In this document: in pieces, positions 1 to 9,310 of the stretch
Numbering within the stretch: the first letter of the stretch is position 1
Layout: every line of letters begins with the position of its first letter
Source of the DNA: Anaerolineae bacterium
GTDB lineage: Bacteria; Chloroflexota; Anaerolineae; JAFGEY01
Assembly: GCA_016929205.1 (NCBI GenBank)
Contig: JAFGJF010000407.1
Location: 1-9,754 of the forward strand
Direction of reading: 5' to 3'
DNA: 9,754 nt
Notes under the pieces: generated by a model
Told to the model about the DNA's origin: nothing
The model's database searches: none
Seen by the model: only the letters and a program-made list of their open reading frames with translations
Position numbers and translations under genes: made by a program

Positions 1-356
1 GGAGAAATGCGCTCGCCAACCCATCGCTCCTGAGCCACGGCGCGCTGATCGGCCCAGATGATCGCCTTGCGCAGCGGCCGGGCGCGTTCATCGAGCGGGA
101 CACAGCCCATCATCTGCCCGCTGAAAACAATGCAGGCCACATCGTCGGCTGAAACCTTGCTCTCCTGCAGCAGTTGGCGCGTCGTGGCGCACACCGCCTG
201 CCACCAATCCTCGGGATTCTGCTCGGCCCAACCGGTAAAGGCGTATTCGGTGCCGTAGGCAAAAAAGGTACTGCCCATCAAGCGCCCTTCCCGGTCGTAC
301 AGCGTCGCCTTGTTGCCGGTCGTGCCCAGGTCGTGGGCCAGAACAGTATTTGCCAT
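1..356 (-). CDS. FGGY-family carbohydrate kinase, N-terminal part (xylulokinase-like), cut by window edge
   Basis: ATP-dependent sugar kinase that would phosphorylate a ketose or polyol in the cytoplasm. Only the first 118 residues are present; the gene continues off the left edge. Visible signatures are the N-terminal phosphate-binding strand and loop, HDLGTTGNK (residues 8-16, with Asp9), then GWAEQNPEDWW (42-52), FSGQMMG (78-84) and AIIWADQR (98-105), in the order and spacing of the FGGY N-terminal actin-like domain. The pattern most resembles xylulokinase, where the usual SGQMHG reads SGQMMG here, so the substrate may differ. Two adjacent ATGs exist (359 and 356). AGGAGG at 363-368 lies 3 nt from the first and 6 nt from the second, so 356 is preferred. 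The gene is divergent from the GH5 gene and has its own strong promoter. L-fuculokinase is also an FGGY enzyme, so the fucosidase nearby makes fuculose a candidate substrate, but the visible motifs do not decide this. Confidence 0.9.
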   Translation of the reverse strand, partial: MANTVLAHDLGTTGNKATLYDREGRLMGSTFFAYGTEYAFTGWAEQNPEDWWQAVCATTRQLLQESKVSADDVACIVFSGQMMGCVPLDERARPLRKAIIWADQRAVAQERWVGERIS

Positions 357-362
357 CATCCC

Positions 363-368
363 CCTCCT
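363..368 (-). promoter_or_regulatory. Ribosome binding site of the FGGY kinase
   Basis: The minus strand reads AGGAGG followed by GGG and then two consecutive ATG codons. The spacing of 6 nt to the second ATG (356) is better than the 3 nt to the first (359), which decides the start call. Confidence 0.75.
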
Positions 369-408
369 ATGCTTTCGAACAGATTCCTGGTCAGTCGAGT
401 CCACCCAA

Positions 409-437
409 ATTCTATCGCCAATTGCAGCACCTGTCAA
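409..437 (-). promoter_or_regulatory. Sigma-70-type promoter for the FGGY kinase
   Basis: Read on the minus strand, a perfect -35 hexamer TTGACA (432-437) is followed by a 17-bp spacer and the -10 hexamer TAGAAT (409-414, five of six consensus bases). Transcription should start near 402, giving a leader of roughly 45 nt that contains the AGGAGG site. It lies back to back with the GH5 promoter, the two -35 boxes being 14 bp apart. Confidence 0.8.
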
Positions 438-451
438 AACACACCGATGCT

Positions 452-480
452 TTGGAAAAAGGGCATGACAGTGATAAAAT
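452..480 (+). promoter_or_regulatory. Sigma-70-type promoter for the GH5 gene
   Basis: The -35 element is TTGGAA (452-457), followed by a 17-bp spacer and the -10 element TAAAAT (475-480, five of six consensus bases). The predicted start is near 487, leaving a leader of about 50 nt before the ATG at 537. The weaker -35 box fits a regulated promoter. Confidence 0.65.
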
Positions 481-494
481 AGTAACGTTTTCCA
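480..494. promoter_or_regulatory. Possible operator: imperfect palindrome centred on AACGTT
   Basis: The stretch from the last base of the GH5 -10 box to 494 contains the hexamer AACGTT, flanked by a partly symmetric sequence (minus strand TGGAAAACGTTACTA). LacI/GalR-family operators in sugar-utilisation genes typically have a central CG dyad of this kind, and the site covers the predicted GH5 transcription start, a classic repressor position. The outer arms match poorly and no regulator gene is in the window, so this is a weak call. Confidence 0.3.
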
Positions 495-536
495 GCACGC
501 CGGTTACGATCCAGGACGATCAGAAAGGAGTTTATC

Positions 537-1550
537 ATGACATTCACCATGCACCGGGGAACCAATATCTCACACTGGCTCAGCCAGAGCAAACAGCGCG
601 GCGAAGCGCGAAGGGTATGGTTCACCCAACAGGATGTCGAGACCATTGCCGGACTTGGTTTCGACCACATCCGTATCCCGATCGACGAAGAGCAAATGTG
701 GGCCGGAACGGGCCAGCCAGAAGAGGAGGCCTTTGCACTGCTCGATGCGGCACTCGATTGGTGTGAACAGGCCGGGCTTGGGGCCGTGGTCGATCTGCAC
801 ATCTTGCGCAGCCACTATTTCAACGACAAAACGGGCGTCCCCAAACTGTTTACCGACCCGGCAGAGCAAGAGCGATTCTGCAAGCTATGGCGCGATCTGT
901 CCGATCGTCTGCACAAGCGCGAAAACAACCTGGTGGCCTACGAGCTGCTCAACGAAGCGGTCGCACGAGATCCAGAAGATTGGAACCGGGTGGCGATGGC
1001 TGCGTTCGGCACAGTTCGCGACCTGGAGCCAGAGCGAACGATCGTCCTCGGCTCCAACTGGTATTGTGACACGCACACGTTCGATCGCCTCGCGGTGCCG
1101 GACGACCCAAACTGCATCTTGACCTTTCACTATTACAAGCCGATGCTGGTGACCCACCACCAGGCCGGCTGGTGGGACGGCGGGGTGTACGATGGCCCGG
1201 TGCATTATCCGGGCACGCCGGTCGCCCCCGAGGACGTGGCCCGGTTGCCGCCGGAGCTGCAGGGAAAAATGGGCGGTTGGAACGCCTCTTTCGACCGGTC
1301 GTCGATGATTGCCGACCTCGAAAAGCCGCTGGCTGTCCGCAAGCAAACGGGCCGGCCGTTGTACTGCGGCGAGTTTGGCTGCTATTACAAAACACCGCAG
1401 GCCGTTCGCCTGGCCTGGTACCGCGATATGATGCACACGCTCAACGAGTACGGCATCGCCTGGGCCAATTGGGACTACAAAGGCTCCTTTGGGATCGTGA
1501 CCCCAGACGGGCAAGATACGGGCATCGCCGGCGTGCTGCTGGCTCAGTGA
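537..1550 (+). CDS. Glycoside hydrolase family 5 enzyme (cellulase-like fold), cytoplasmic
   Basis: A 337-residue retaining beta-glycosidase of the (beta/alpha)8 clan GH-A. Family landmarks appear in order: RGTNISHWL (residues 7-15), the strand HIRIPID (44-50, conserved Arg46), VVDLH (84-88, His88), the acid/base motif ELLNE (Asn139-Glu140), TFHYY (196-200, His198), the nucleophile motif YCGEFG (Glu279) and ANWDYKG (Trp312) near the C terminus. All catalytic residues are intact. There is no signal peptide, linker or carbohydrate-binding module, so the enzyme should act inside the cell on imported beta-linked oligosaccharides rather than on polymers. AGGAG at 526-530 sits 6 nt before the ATG at 537, supporting this start over the ATG at 549. 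The gene runs tail to tail into the fucosidase gene. The GH5 subfamily and the linkage cleaved cannot be fixed from motifs alone. Confidence 0.92.
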   Translation: MTFTMHRGTNISHWLSQSKQRGEARRVWFTQQDVETIAGLGFDHIRIPIDEEQMWAGTGQPEEEAFALLDAALDWCEQAGLGAVVDLHILRSHYFNDKTGVPKLFTDPAEQERFCKLWRDLSDRLHKRENNLVAYELLNEAVARDPEDWNRVAMAAFGTVRDLEPERTIVLGSNWYCDTHTFDRLAVPDDPNCILTFHYYKPMLVTHHQAGWWDGGVYDGPVHYPGTPVAPEDVARLPPELQGKMGGWNASFDRSSMIADLEKPLAVRKQTGRPLYCGEFGCYYKTPQAVRLAWYRDMMHTLNEYGIAWANWDYKGSFGIVTPDGQDTGIAGVLLAQ

Positions 1551-2968
1551 TCTGAACGATACAGGCTAATTTCGGCCAACGCCGGGCAAACCGGGGCTTG
1601 TGTAATCCGCAGACGAACCTGGGTCGTCGTGATCGTTTCACCACGGATCAGCCGCCTGCTGCCAATACTGGTGCCGGCTGCGAACTCGCGCCAGTCGCCG
1701 CCCTGCCACGCATCGATCGCGAACGCGTCCACCCGCTGCCCAAGCGGCAGATACTCGCGCAAGCCGACCGTATCAAAACACACCGGCCGGTCGAAGCCCA
1801 GCACGAGTTCGGGAGTATGGATCTCGTCGCCGGCATACCAAAATGTCTCACGGCTGCCATCGATGGCGTTTTGTGGCCCGAAGCGGGCGTCATCTCGCCA
1901 CGCCGGCGACTGGAGCTCACTCGCCGCCTGGGCCAGATCGGTTACAAAGATGCTGTCGATCTGTTTGCGGAAGCCATGCAGCGCACGCACGTCATGGTCG
2001 TGGATCTGCCCCCGGCGGTCCGGAGGCAGGTTCAACAAAAAGGAAGCGCCGCGGCCCACCGATCGGAAATAGAGGTCGACCAGGTTCTCCGGCGAGCGCA
2101 CACGATCGTCTTCGCTGGCATGGTAGAACCAGCCGGGACGGATCGATACATCACATTCGGCAGGCAGCCAGTGCGTACCGGGGCGGTCCCCGGCGTTCAA
2201 ACGCCCCGCATCAGAGTCGCCGGGCACAAAATCGTTGCAGTTGAGCGTGGCCCAACAGGTCTCACCGGCAATTCCCTTTTCGTTCCCCACCCAGCGCACA
2301 TCCGGTCCGGCATCGCTAAACATGCAGGCCTCGGGCTGCAAATCGCGCACGATCTGCCAGGTGTTGAGCCAATCATAATAGGTCGTGCGATCGATCTCAC
2401 GCCGTTCCCTGGCTCCGCCATAATAACCATCGCCGCCGTTCGCGCCGTCAAACCAGACCTCAAAGATCGGCCCATAGTTTTCCAGCAATTCCCGCAGTTG
2501 ATTGCGATAGTAAGTGATGTATTCGGTCCGGGCATAGTGGGCATGGTTCCGGTCCCAGGGCGAGAGATAGACACCAAAACGCAGGTGGCGCCGCTGGCAC
2601 GCTTCCGAGATCGCCTTGACGATGTCATCGCGCCCGCCTGACCACGGACTGTTTTTGACCGAATGTTCGGTGAACCGCGAGGGCCACAGGCAAAAGCCGT
2701 CGTGATGCTTGCAGGTCAGGATTAATCCCTTCATCCCCGCCATATCCGCTGTCTCGACGATCTGGTCGGCATCGAAAGCGCTGGGATCAAAGACGCCAGG
2801 AGCCTCGTCTCCATATCCCCACTCTTTGTCGGTAAACGTATTGACCGTGAAATGCAAAAACCCGTAGAACTCGAAGGCGTGCCATTGGAGCTGGCGCGCA
2901 CTGGGCACGGGGCCGTATGGCGTTGGAAGGTCATTTCTTGTTAGATTGATTGGATGTGATTCGCCCAT
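1544..2968 (-). CDS. Alpha-L-fucosidase, GH29 (GH29-B type) with C-terminal discoidin-like domain
   Basis: A 474-residue retaining fucosidase. Residues 1 to about 330 form the catalytic barrel. Landmarks include GFLHFTVNTFTDKEWGYG (His39), KHHDGFCLWPS (87-97), SVKNSPW, GVYLSPWDRN, the nucleophile motif VWFDGANG (Asp174) and DVRWVGNE, whose Glu230 is at the place expected for the GH29-B acid/base. This motif set matches the alpha-1,3/4-specific GH29-B subfamily better than the broad GH29-A type. Residues about 347-471 look like an F5/8 type C (discoidin-like) beta-sandwich, usual at the C end of this subfamily. No signal peptide is visible, so it should be intracellular. The start at 2968 is chosen because AAGGGAG lies 5 nt upstream; the ATG at 2983 has no Shine-Dalgarno sequence and would overlap that site. 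The gene lies 109 bp after the sensor kinase in the same direction. Confidence 0.93.
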   Translation of the reverse strand: MGESHPINLTRNDLPTPYGPVPSARQLQWHAFEFYGFLHFTVNTFTDKEWGYGDEAPGVFDPSAFDADQIVETADMAGMKGLILTCKHHDGFCLWPSRFTEHSVKNSPWSGGRDDIVKAISEACQRRHLRFGVYLSPWDRNHAHYARTEYITYYRNQLRELLENYGPIFEVWFDGANGGDGYYGGARERREIDRTTYYDWLNTWQIVRDLQPEACMFSDAGPDVRWVGNEKGIAGETCWATLNCNDFVPGDSDAGRLNAGDRPGTHWLPAECDVSIRPGWFYHASEDDRVRSPENLVDLYFRSVGRGASFLLNLPPDRRGQIHDHDVRALHGFRKQIDSIFVTDLAQAASELQSPAWRDDARFGPQNAIDGSRETFWYAGDEIHTPELVLGFDRPVCFDTVGLREYLPLGQRVDAFAIDAWQGGDWREFAAGTSIGSRRLIRGETITTTQVRLRITQAPVCPALAEISLYRSDH

Positions 2969-2973
2969 GTTTT

Positions 2974-2980
2974 CTCCCTT
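2974..2980 (-). promoter_or_regulatory. Ribosome binding site deciding the fucosidase start
   Basis: The minus strand reads AAGGGAG, then AAAAC, then the ATG at 2968. The upstream in-frame ATG at 2983 is preceded by ACCAACAAT, which has no purine-rich site, so the longer version with five extra residues is unlikely. Confidence 0.7.
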
Positions 2981-3077
2981 CATATTGTTGGTGACTGGCC
3001 CAAACCTTGATCGTTAACATTTTCAAGCTGCCATGATAGCCAAGATTCCATTAACAACCTGTTTTCGGACCAGTCGC

Positions 3078-5810
<2,733 letters not shown>

Positions 5811-5892
5811 ACGCTCTTTCAAAGCATAAAACGACTCTGAGTTCTTGCCAGAGTTCAGACATCGATCGGGTTTGGCATTTCTGGCTTTTCTT

Positions 5893-8139
5893 TTACAGTT
5901 GGTGCGTGTGGCGGATGATAAACATCTCTTGCTCTTCTGGCGGCAGGGTCACAAAATAGACGCTCCACCCGGTGACGCGGATCTGCAGGGTGGCATGGCG
6001 TTCCGGGTGACGCCGGGCCTCGCGCAGCGTATCCGCATCGACGACGTTGAATTGCAGCGCATAGCCACCCTGGGCGAAAAAGGTCTTGATCAGCGTGACC
6101 ATAGCCTCCAGCCCTTCCGGGCCCTGTGTGGCCGTGGGATGCAGCATCACATCCAGCACCGCGCCGTTAGGCGTATTGGTGAAATCGAGTTGGGTGACCG
6201 AGCGCATCAATGCGGTTACACCGTGCTTGTCCTGCCCTGGCGACGAGCCAACGCCAGGCGCAAGAGGGACACCTGCCTTGCGCCCGTCGGGCAGCGCGCC
6301 GGTAAGCTGGCCAAAGGTGAGCTGAAATTCGAGCGTGAACAGCGCCGCCTGGAACGGCCCGCCCCGCACGTTGGAAAAGGTATGCACTGTGTCGCAATAA
6401 TGGTCGGCAATCCGTCGCGCCAGCCGGTCGGCCTCCGGATCGGCATTGCCCCACTTGGGTACACGGTTCAAGAGGTATTGGCGCATCGGTTCTCGGCCTT
6501 CAAAATTGCACCGGATAGCATCCAGCAGATCATCCATCGTAAAACGCCGTTCGTCCAAGATGGCCTGTTTGATCGCCAACAACGAGTCGCAGGTATTGGC
6601 CAAAGCGACGCCGACGGCACCCACGTCATTATAGTGTGCCCCGCCTTGACCGATATCCTTGCCACGCGCCAGACAGTCGTCGATCGTTGCCGCGATCAAG
6701 GGCGAAGGGTTGATCCGGGGCCATTGACGCTCGTGCGCGCGAACGTATTCAGCGGAACGGGAAATAATAAAATCCATCTGTGCAGTGTAGGCATCGAATA
6801 CTTGATCAAAGGTTGTGAATTGGCGAGGGTCGCCGGTATGCGGGCCGATCTGCTGCCCGCTGAGCGGATCAATGCCATCGTGCAAGGCCAGTTCGACGCC
6901 TTTGGCCAGGTTGATCACCAGATTCATCGTACAGCCGACTTCTTTGCCATCTACGGCCGGTTCGTAACAGCCGATGGGCAGATAGAGCCGCGCATCGGAC
7001 AGCGTTTTGCCACGCTTGACCAAGGCCTCGATCGCGGGGGCATCGTTCATCAACACGAACGAGTTGTGCCCCTTGCGGATCAAATCTGCCACGCGGCGGT
7101 AGAGCCAGTCCGCCGTGCCGTAGAAAAAGCGGACCGACAGCTTGGGATCGGGTGTGTTGAGTTCCTCGTAGGCTTCCAAGGCCAGCTCGGTCAGCTCGTT
7201 GGTGACGTCACCGCCATCGGCATCCTGCCCGCCGAACACAAAATTCTTGCCATTGTGCTGCCCCCGCGTGCGTGCATAAAACTTGAACCAGAAAAACTTG
7301 ACCAGTTCTTTGGCCTGATCGCGGGTCAGCCGGCCGGCATCGATATCGGCCCGGTAATAGGGATACAGCGTGCGGTCGAAATGGCCCATCGAGCGCACCA
7401 TTTCGCCTTCCATCTCGATCAATTCGTGCATCAGCCATACAAACTGGAGCGCCTGGTGAAAGGTCTGTGGCGCACAAGCCGGAACGCGTTCACAGTTGGC
7501 GGCGATGATGGCAAGATGGTCGGCGTGCTCGGGATGGTCTGCCAGCAGCATACGCGCCTGTGCGGCAAAGCGTTGTGCCAGCCCGATCGTCGCCCGGTAA
7601 ACGATCTCAACGGCCTCATAAAAGGCCGCTTGTTCGGCGGTGACTGTCGCGCCAAGCTGTTCTCGCTGCCGGCGTGCCTGGACCAACAACCCGTTCAATC
7701 CACCGGAGAGCATGTTCTGCCAGCCCGGCGAGATGTGGCCCATATCGAGCAGCCCGCGGACGATGCCTAGGCGGTAGGTCTGATCGAACCATCCGGCCTC
7801 GGTTTTGATCGCGCCGGCCTTTGCCTCTGCGTACCACTCGTCACGAATGCGGCGCACCAGGTTGCCGTGATTCAGCTTGTCGGCAAACCAGTCCAGGGGA
7901 TCAACATAGATCTGCCCCTTGGTGACGGCGAGATAAAAAACCTGTGCTTTTTGCAGCACGCGTGGCTGATCTGCATGCGCTGCCAGGTAGGCTCGAGCCT
8001 GACGCTCCAGCGCTTCGGGATCCAGGCCGGTGGCCGGATCAAAGGGGACGTCTCGAAATTGATCGAACAAGTGATCGTGAAAGGCGTCGAACGTGTCCCA
8101 CACTTGAATATCTTGCACGGTGTCCAGAATAGCGACCAT
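5893..8139 (-). CDS. Glycyl radical enzyme, pyruvate-formate-lyase superfamily, substrate unassigned
   Basis: A 748-residue radical enzyme that should need post-translational activation by a radical-SAM activase and strictly anoxic conditions. The PFL-like barrel occupies most of the protein, with landmarks such as MGHISPGW (133-140), LYPYYRADIDAG (258-269) and KNFVFGGQDADGGD (298-311). The finger-loop motif is PIGCYEP, with thiyl Cys391 and Glu393. The C-terminal glycyl domain has RVTGWSVYF, with the radical-bearing Gly724. True pyruvate formate-lyase has adjacent cysteines at the active site. The GC-x-E pattern here is instead that of the dehydratase and lyase branches (glycerol/propanediol dehydratase, choline lyase, hydroxyproline dehydratase), but Tyr replaces the usual Val between Cys and Glu, and GHFDR stands where GRxDQ is common. 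AAGGA lies 6 nt upstream of the ATG. No activase gene adjoins it: the sensor kinase follows and a divergent gene precedes. Confidence 0.92.
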   Translation of the reverse strand: MVAILDTVQDIQVWDTFDAFHDHLFDQFRDVPFDPATGLDPEALERQARAYLAAHADQPRVLQKAQVFYLAVTKGQIYVDPLDWFADKLNHGNLVRRIRDEWYAEAKAGAIKTEAGWFDQTYRLGIVRGLLDMGHISPGWQNMLSGGLNGLLVQARRQREQLGATVTAEQAAFYEAVEIVYRATIGLAQRFAAQARMLLADHPEHADHLAIIAANCERVPACAPQTFHQALQFVWLMHELIEMEGEMVRSMGHFDRTLYPYYRADIDAGRLTRDQAKELVKFFWFKFYARTRGQHNGKNFVFGGQDADGGDVTNELTELALEAYEELNTPDPKLSVRFFYGTADWLYRRVADLIRKGHNSFVLMNDAPAIEALVKRGKTLSDARLYLPIGCYEPAVDGKEVGCTMNLVINLAKGVELALHDGIDPLSGQQIGPHTGDPRQFTTFDQVFDAYTAQMDFIISRSAEYVRAHERQWPRINPSPLIAATIDDCLARGKDIGQGGAHYNDVGAVGVALANTCDSLLAIKQAILDERRFTMDDLLDAIRCNFEGREPMRQYLLNRVPKWGNADPEADRLARRIADHYCDTVHTFSNVRGGPFQAALFTLEFQLTFGQLTGALPDGRKAGVPLAPGVGSSPGQDKHGVTALMRSVTQLDFTNTPNGAVLDVMLHPTATQGPEGLEAMVTLIKTFFAQGGYALQFNVVDADTLREARRHPERHATLQIRVTGWSVYFVTLPPEEQEMFIIRHTHQL

Positions 8140-8182
8140 TCGGTTTCCTTCCGCTTGCGTACGATTCGCCGTCGGTTAGTTA

Positions 8183-8211
8183 ATGGTAGCACGAATGGTT
8201 AGAATGTGCAA
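8183..8211 (-). promoter_or_regulatory. Candidate promoter of the glycyl radical enzyme gene
   Basis: Read on the minus strand, TTGCAC (8206-8211), a 17-bp spacer and TACCAT (8183-8188), with TG one base before the -10 box (extended -10 form). The -35 match is only three of six and the -10 match four of six. It is the best-spaced pair I found in the gap and would give a leader of about 35-40 nt. Confidence 0.35.
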
Positions 8212-8234
8212 AAACGACAAACGCGTGTATGCTA

Positions 8235-8263
8235 TTGACAATCCTGACGCTCTATGTTATGCT
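8235..8263 (+). promoter_or_regulatory. Sigma-70-type promoter positioned for leaderless transcription
   Basis: A perfect -35 box TTGACA (8235-8240), an exactly 17-bp spacer and the -10 box TATGCT (8258-8263). Only six bases (TGGCCT) separate the -10 box from the ATG at 8270, so the usual start point seven bases downstream of the -10 box coincides with the A of the start codon. Confidence 0.75.
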
Positions 8264-8269
8264 TGGCCT

Positions 8270-9184
8270 ATGAAACAAAAACGAATCCCGGCTCAAAACA
8301 TCGTCCGCCTGCGCAAAAATCAGGACATCCCCAACATCTATGACGTCGAGATCGAAGGCATCGAGTATCTCAAACGATATCATAGCATCGAGTGCCACAT
8401 CGTGCTCTACCCATACAGCCGCAAGATATCGTCCGAGGATGTCTCTTTTTACCCGTTTGAAGAGTACGTCAAGGACGTGCTGTCGCAGCAGCGATCGGCC
8501 TATGCCTTGCAGCAGGATCGCTTCAACGAGGTTTTTGGACTGCTCTTGGGATTGGTCATCGCCCTTGCCTTTTGGATCTGGGATCGCCAGGCGCTGCTGT
8601 CGATCGAATCGATCGTCTCGGTCTTTGCCGCCTATACGGTTGGCAAAGAGCTGTGGGATGACATCGATCGTATGCTAGTCGAAGTATCCAAACAGTGGAA
8701 GCTGCGCTATCGCGACAGCTATTACCAATACGTTTTGGAAAAGCACACGACCCTGACCGCCTATTCGATGCTGGCCAAGGAAAAACGCTACGGCAAAGCC
8801 CCCCTGCTTCCCGAAAAAATTGACTTTATCAAGCAGAGCAATTCACAGACCCTGCGCATGTGGTTCAAAACCCAGGATCTGATGTCATTCAGGACAAGTT
8901 CGGCTCACGTGCTGTCGATTCACGTTGAACCAGACTTGTTAAAGGATCTTGAGGACGATGGTTTTTTGTTCGGGGTTAAGCTCAGTCTCAACCGGCGTTT
9001 TCTCGGGATCACCAGACACTTGGAGTTGTTCCAGTCGCTCAACCATGATGCCCCCGGGTGTCTGGAAGAAAAGTGTGGCTGGGTTAGCGACGCCGTTTTC
9101 TATCGTGACACATTTACCCTGGGCCGGCTCAAGTTCTTTGCAGGCCAGGGACTGATCCACGGGAAAACGATCGTTGCCACTTGA
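8270..9184 (+). CDS. Two-helix membrane protein of unknown function
   Basis: I do not recognise the family. The product is 304 residues. Residues 1-85 are soluble and charged, with alternating strand-like stretches such as IYDVEIEGIEYL. Two hydrophobic segments, about 87-103 (VFGLLLGLVIALAFWIW) and 108-124, form a tight transmembrane hairpin. A helical, basic and tyrosine-rich region (about 126-175) follows, and then a C-terminal soluble domain. Both termini should therefore lie on the same side, probably cytoplasmic. There is no signal peptide or enzyme motif. The open frame extends back to an ATG at 8183, but that would place the perfect promoter at 8235-8263 inside the coding region and has no ribosome site. 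With the start at 8270 the -10 box ends six bases before the ATG, so the mRNA should be leaderless. The gene is divergent from the glycyl radical enzyme gene and ends 5 bp from the converging small gene. Confidence 0.75.
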   Translation: MKQKRIPAQNIVRLRKNQDIPNIYDVEIEGIEYLKRYHSIECHIVLYPYSRKISSEDVSFYPFEEYVKDVLSQQRSAYALQQDRFNEVFGLLLGLVIALAFWIWDRQALLSIESIVSVFAAYTVGKELWDDIDRMLVEVSKQWKLRYRDSYYQYVLEKHTTLTAYSMLAKEKRYGKAPLLPEKIDFIKQSNSQTLRMWFKTQDLMSFRTSSAHVLSIHVEPDLLKDLEDDGFLFGVKLSLNRRFLGITRHLELFQSLNHDAPGCLEEKCGWVSDAVFYRDTFTLGRLKFFAGQGLIHGKTIVAT

Positions 9185-9189
9185 TTTGT

Positions 9190-9294
9190 TTAGCGGTGTT
9201 TGTCGGTTCGGATAACCCTCCAAAAGGCAGCGAGGCGAATCGCCGGATAGGCAATCACCACTGCCAAAATGACCAGTATTGCCAACCCTTCCAT
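9190..9294 (-). CDS. 34-residue single-pass membrane protein
   Basis: A small gene encoding 34 residues. The N-terminal half is a hydrophobic helix (about residues 4-19, LAILVILAVVIAYPAI), followed by a basic tail ending RTDKHR, which by the positive-inside rule predicts the C terminus in the cytoplasm. GAGGAG (9300-9305) lies 5 nt before the ATG, a near-ideal ribosome site and the main argument that the gene is real. It begins 16 bp after the stop of the 80-residue gene and so probably shares its transcript. It converges on the two-helix protein gene with only 5 bp between stop codons. No known family is recognised. It could regulate or stabilise a membrane partner, but nothing in the sequence names one. 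Confidence 0.6.
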   Translation of the reverse strand: MEGLAILVILAVVIAYPAIRLAAFWRVIRTDKHR

Positions 9295-9310
9295 ATCGTC
9301 TCCTCTTTCT

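Noticed and set aside
1598..2641. 347-residue open frame on the plus strand
   Set aside because: It is fully antisense to the GH29 gene, whose catalytic motifs are intact; it is a shadow frame.
2991..3077. Inverted repeat GTGACTGG / CCAGTCGC bracketing the gap between kinase and fucosidase
   Set aside because: The arms are 8 bp with one mismatch and 71 bp apart, no mobile element lies between them, and this is likely chance.
5811..5822. TTG start adding four residues to the hybrid kinase
   Set aside because: No ribosome site precedes it, and two ATGs follow at once.
5834..5854. Hairpin ACTCTG/CAGAGT between the glycyl radical enzyme and kinase genes
   Set aside because: The stem is only 6 bp with a 9-nt loop and the downstream T-run is short and interrupted, so it is too weak to call a terminator.
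5845..7770. 641-residue open frame on the plus strand
   Set aside because: It is antisense to the glycyl radical enzyme gene, has no family motifs and no ribosome site, and is explained by the codon bias of the opposite strand.
5893..8139. Calling the enzyme pyruvate formate-lyase
   Set aside because: The adjacent cysteine pair of true PFL is missing; the GCxE arrangement belongs to other glycyl radical branches.
8183..8269. N-terminal extension of the two-helix membrane protein
   Set aside because: It contains a perfect promoter, lacks a Shine-Dalgarno sequence and has unremarkable composition; the start at 8270 fits the promoter better.
8939..9223. 94-residue minus-strand frame
   Set aside because: It overlaps the 3' end of the two-helix protein gene and the 34-residue gene in another frame and has no good ribosome site.
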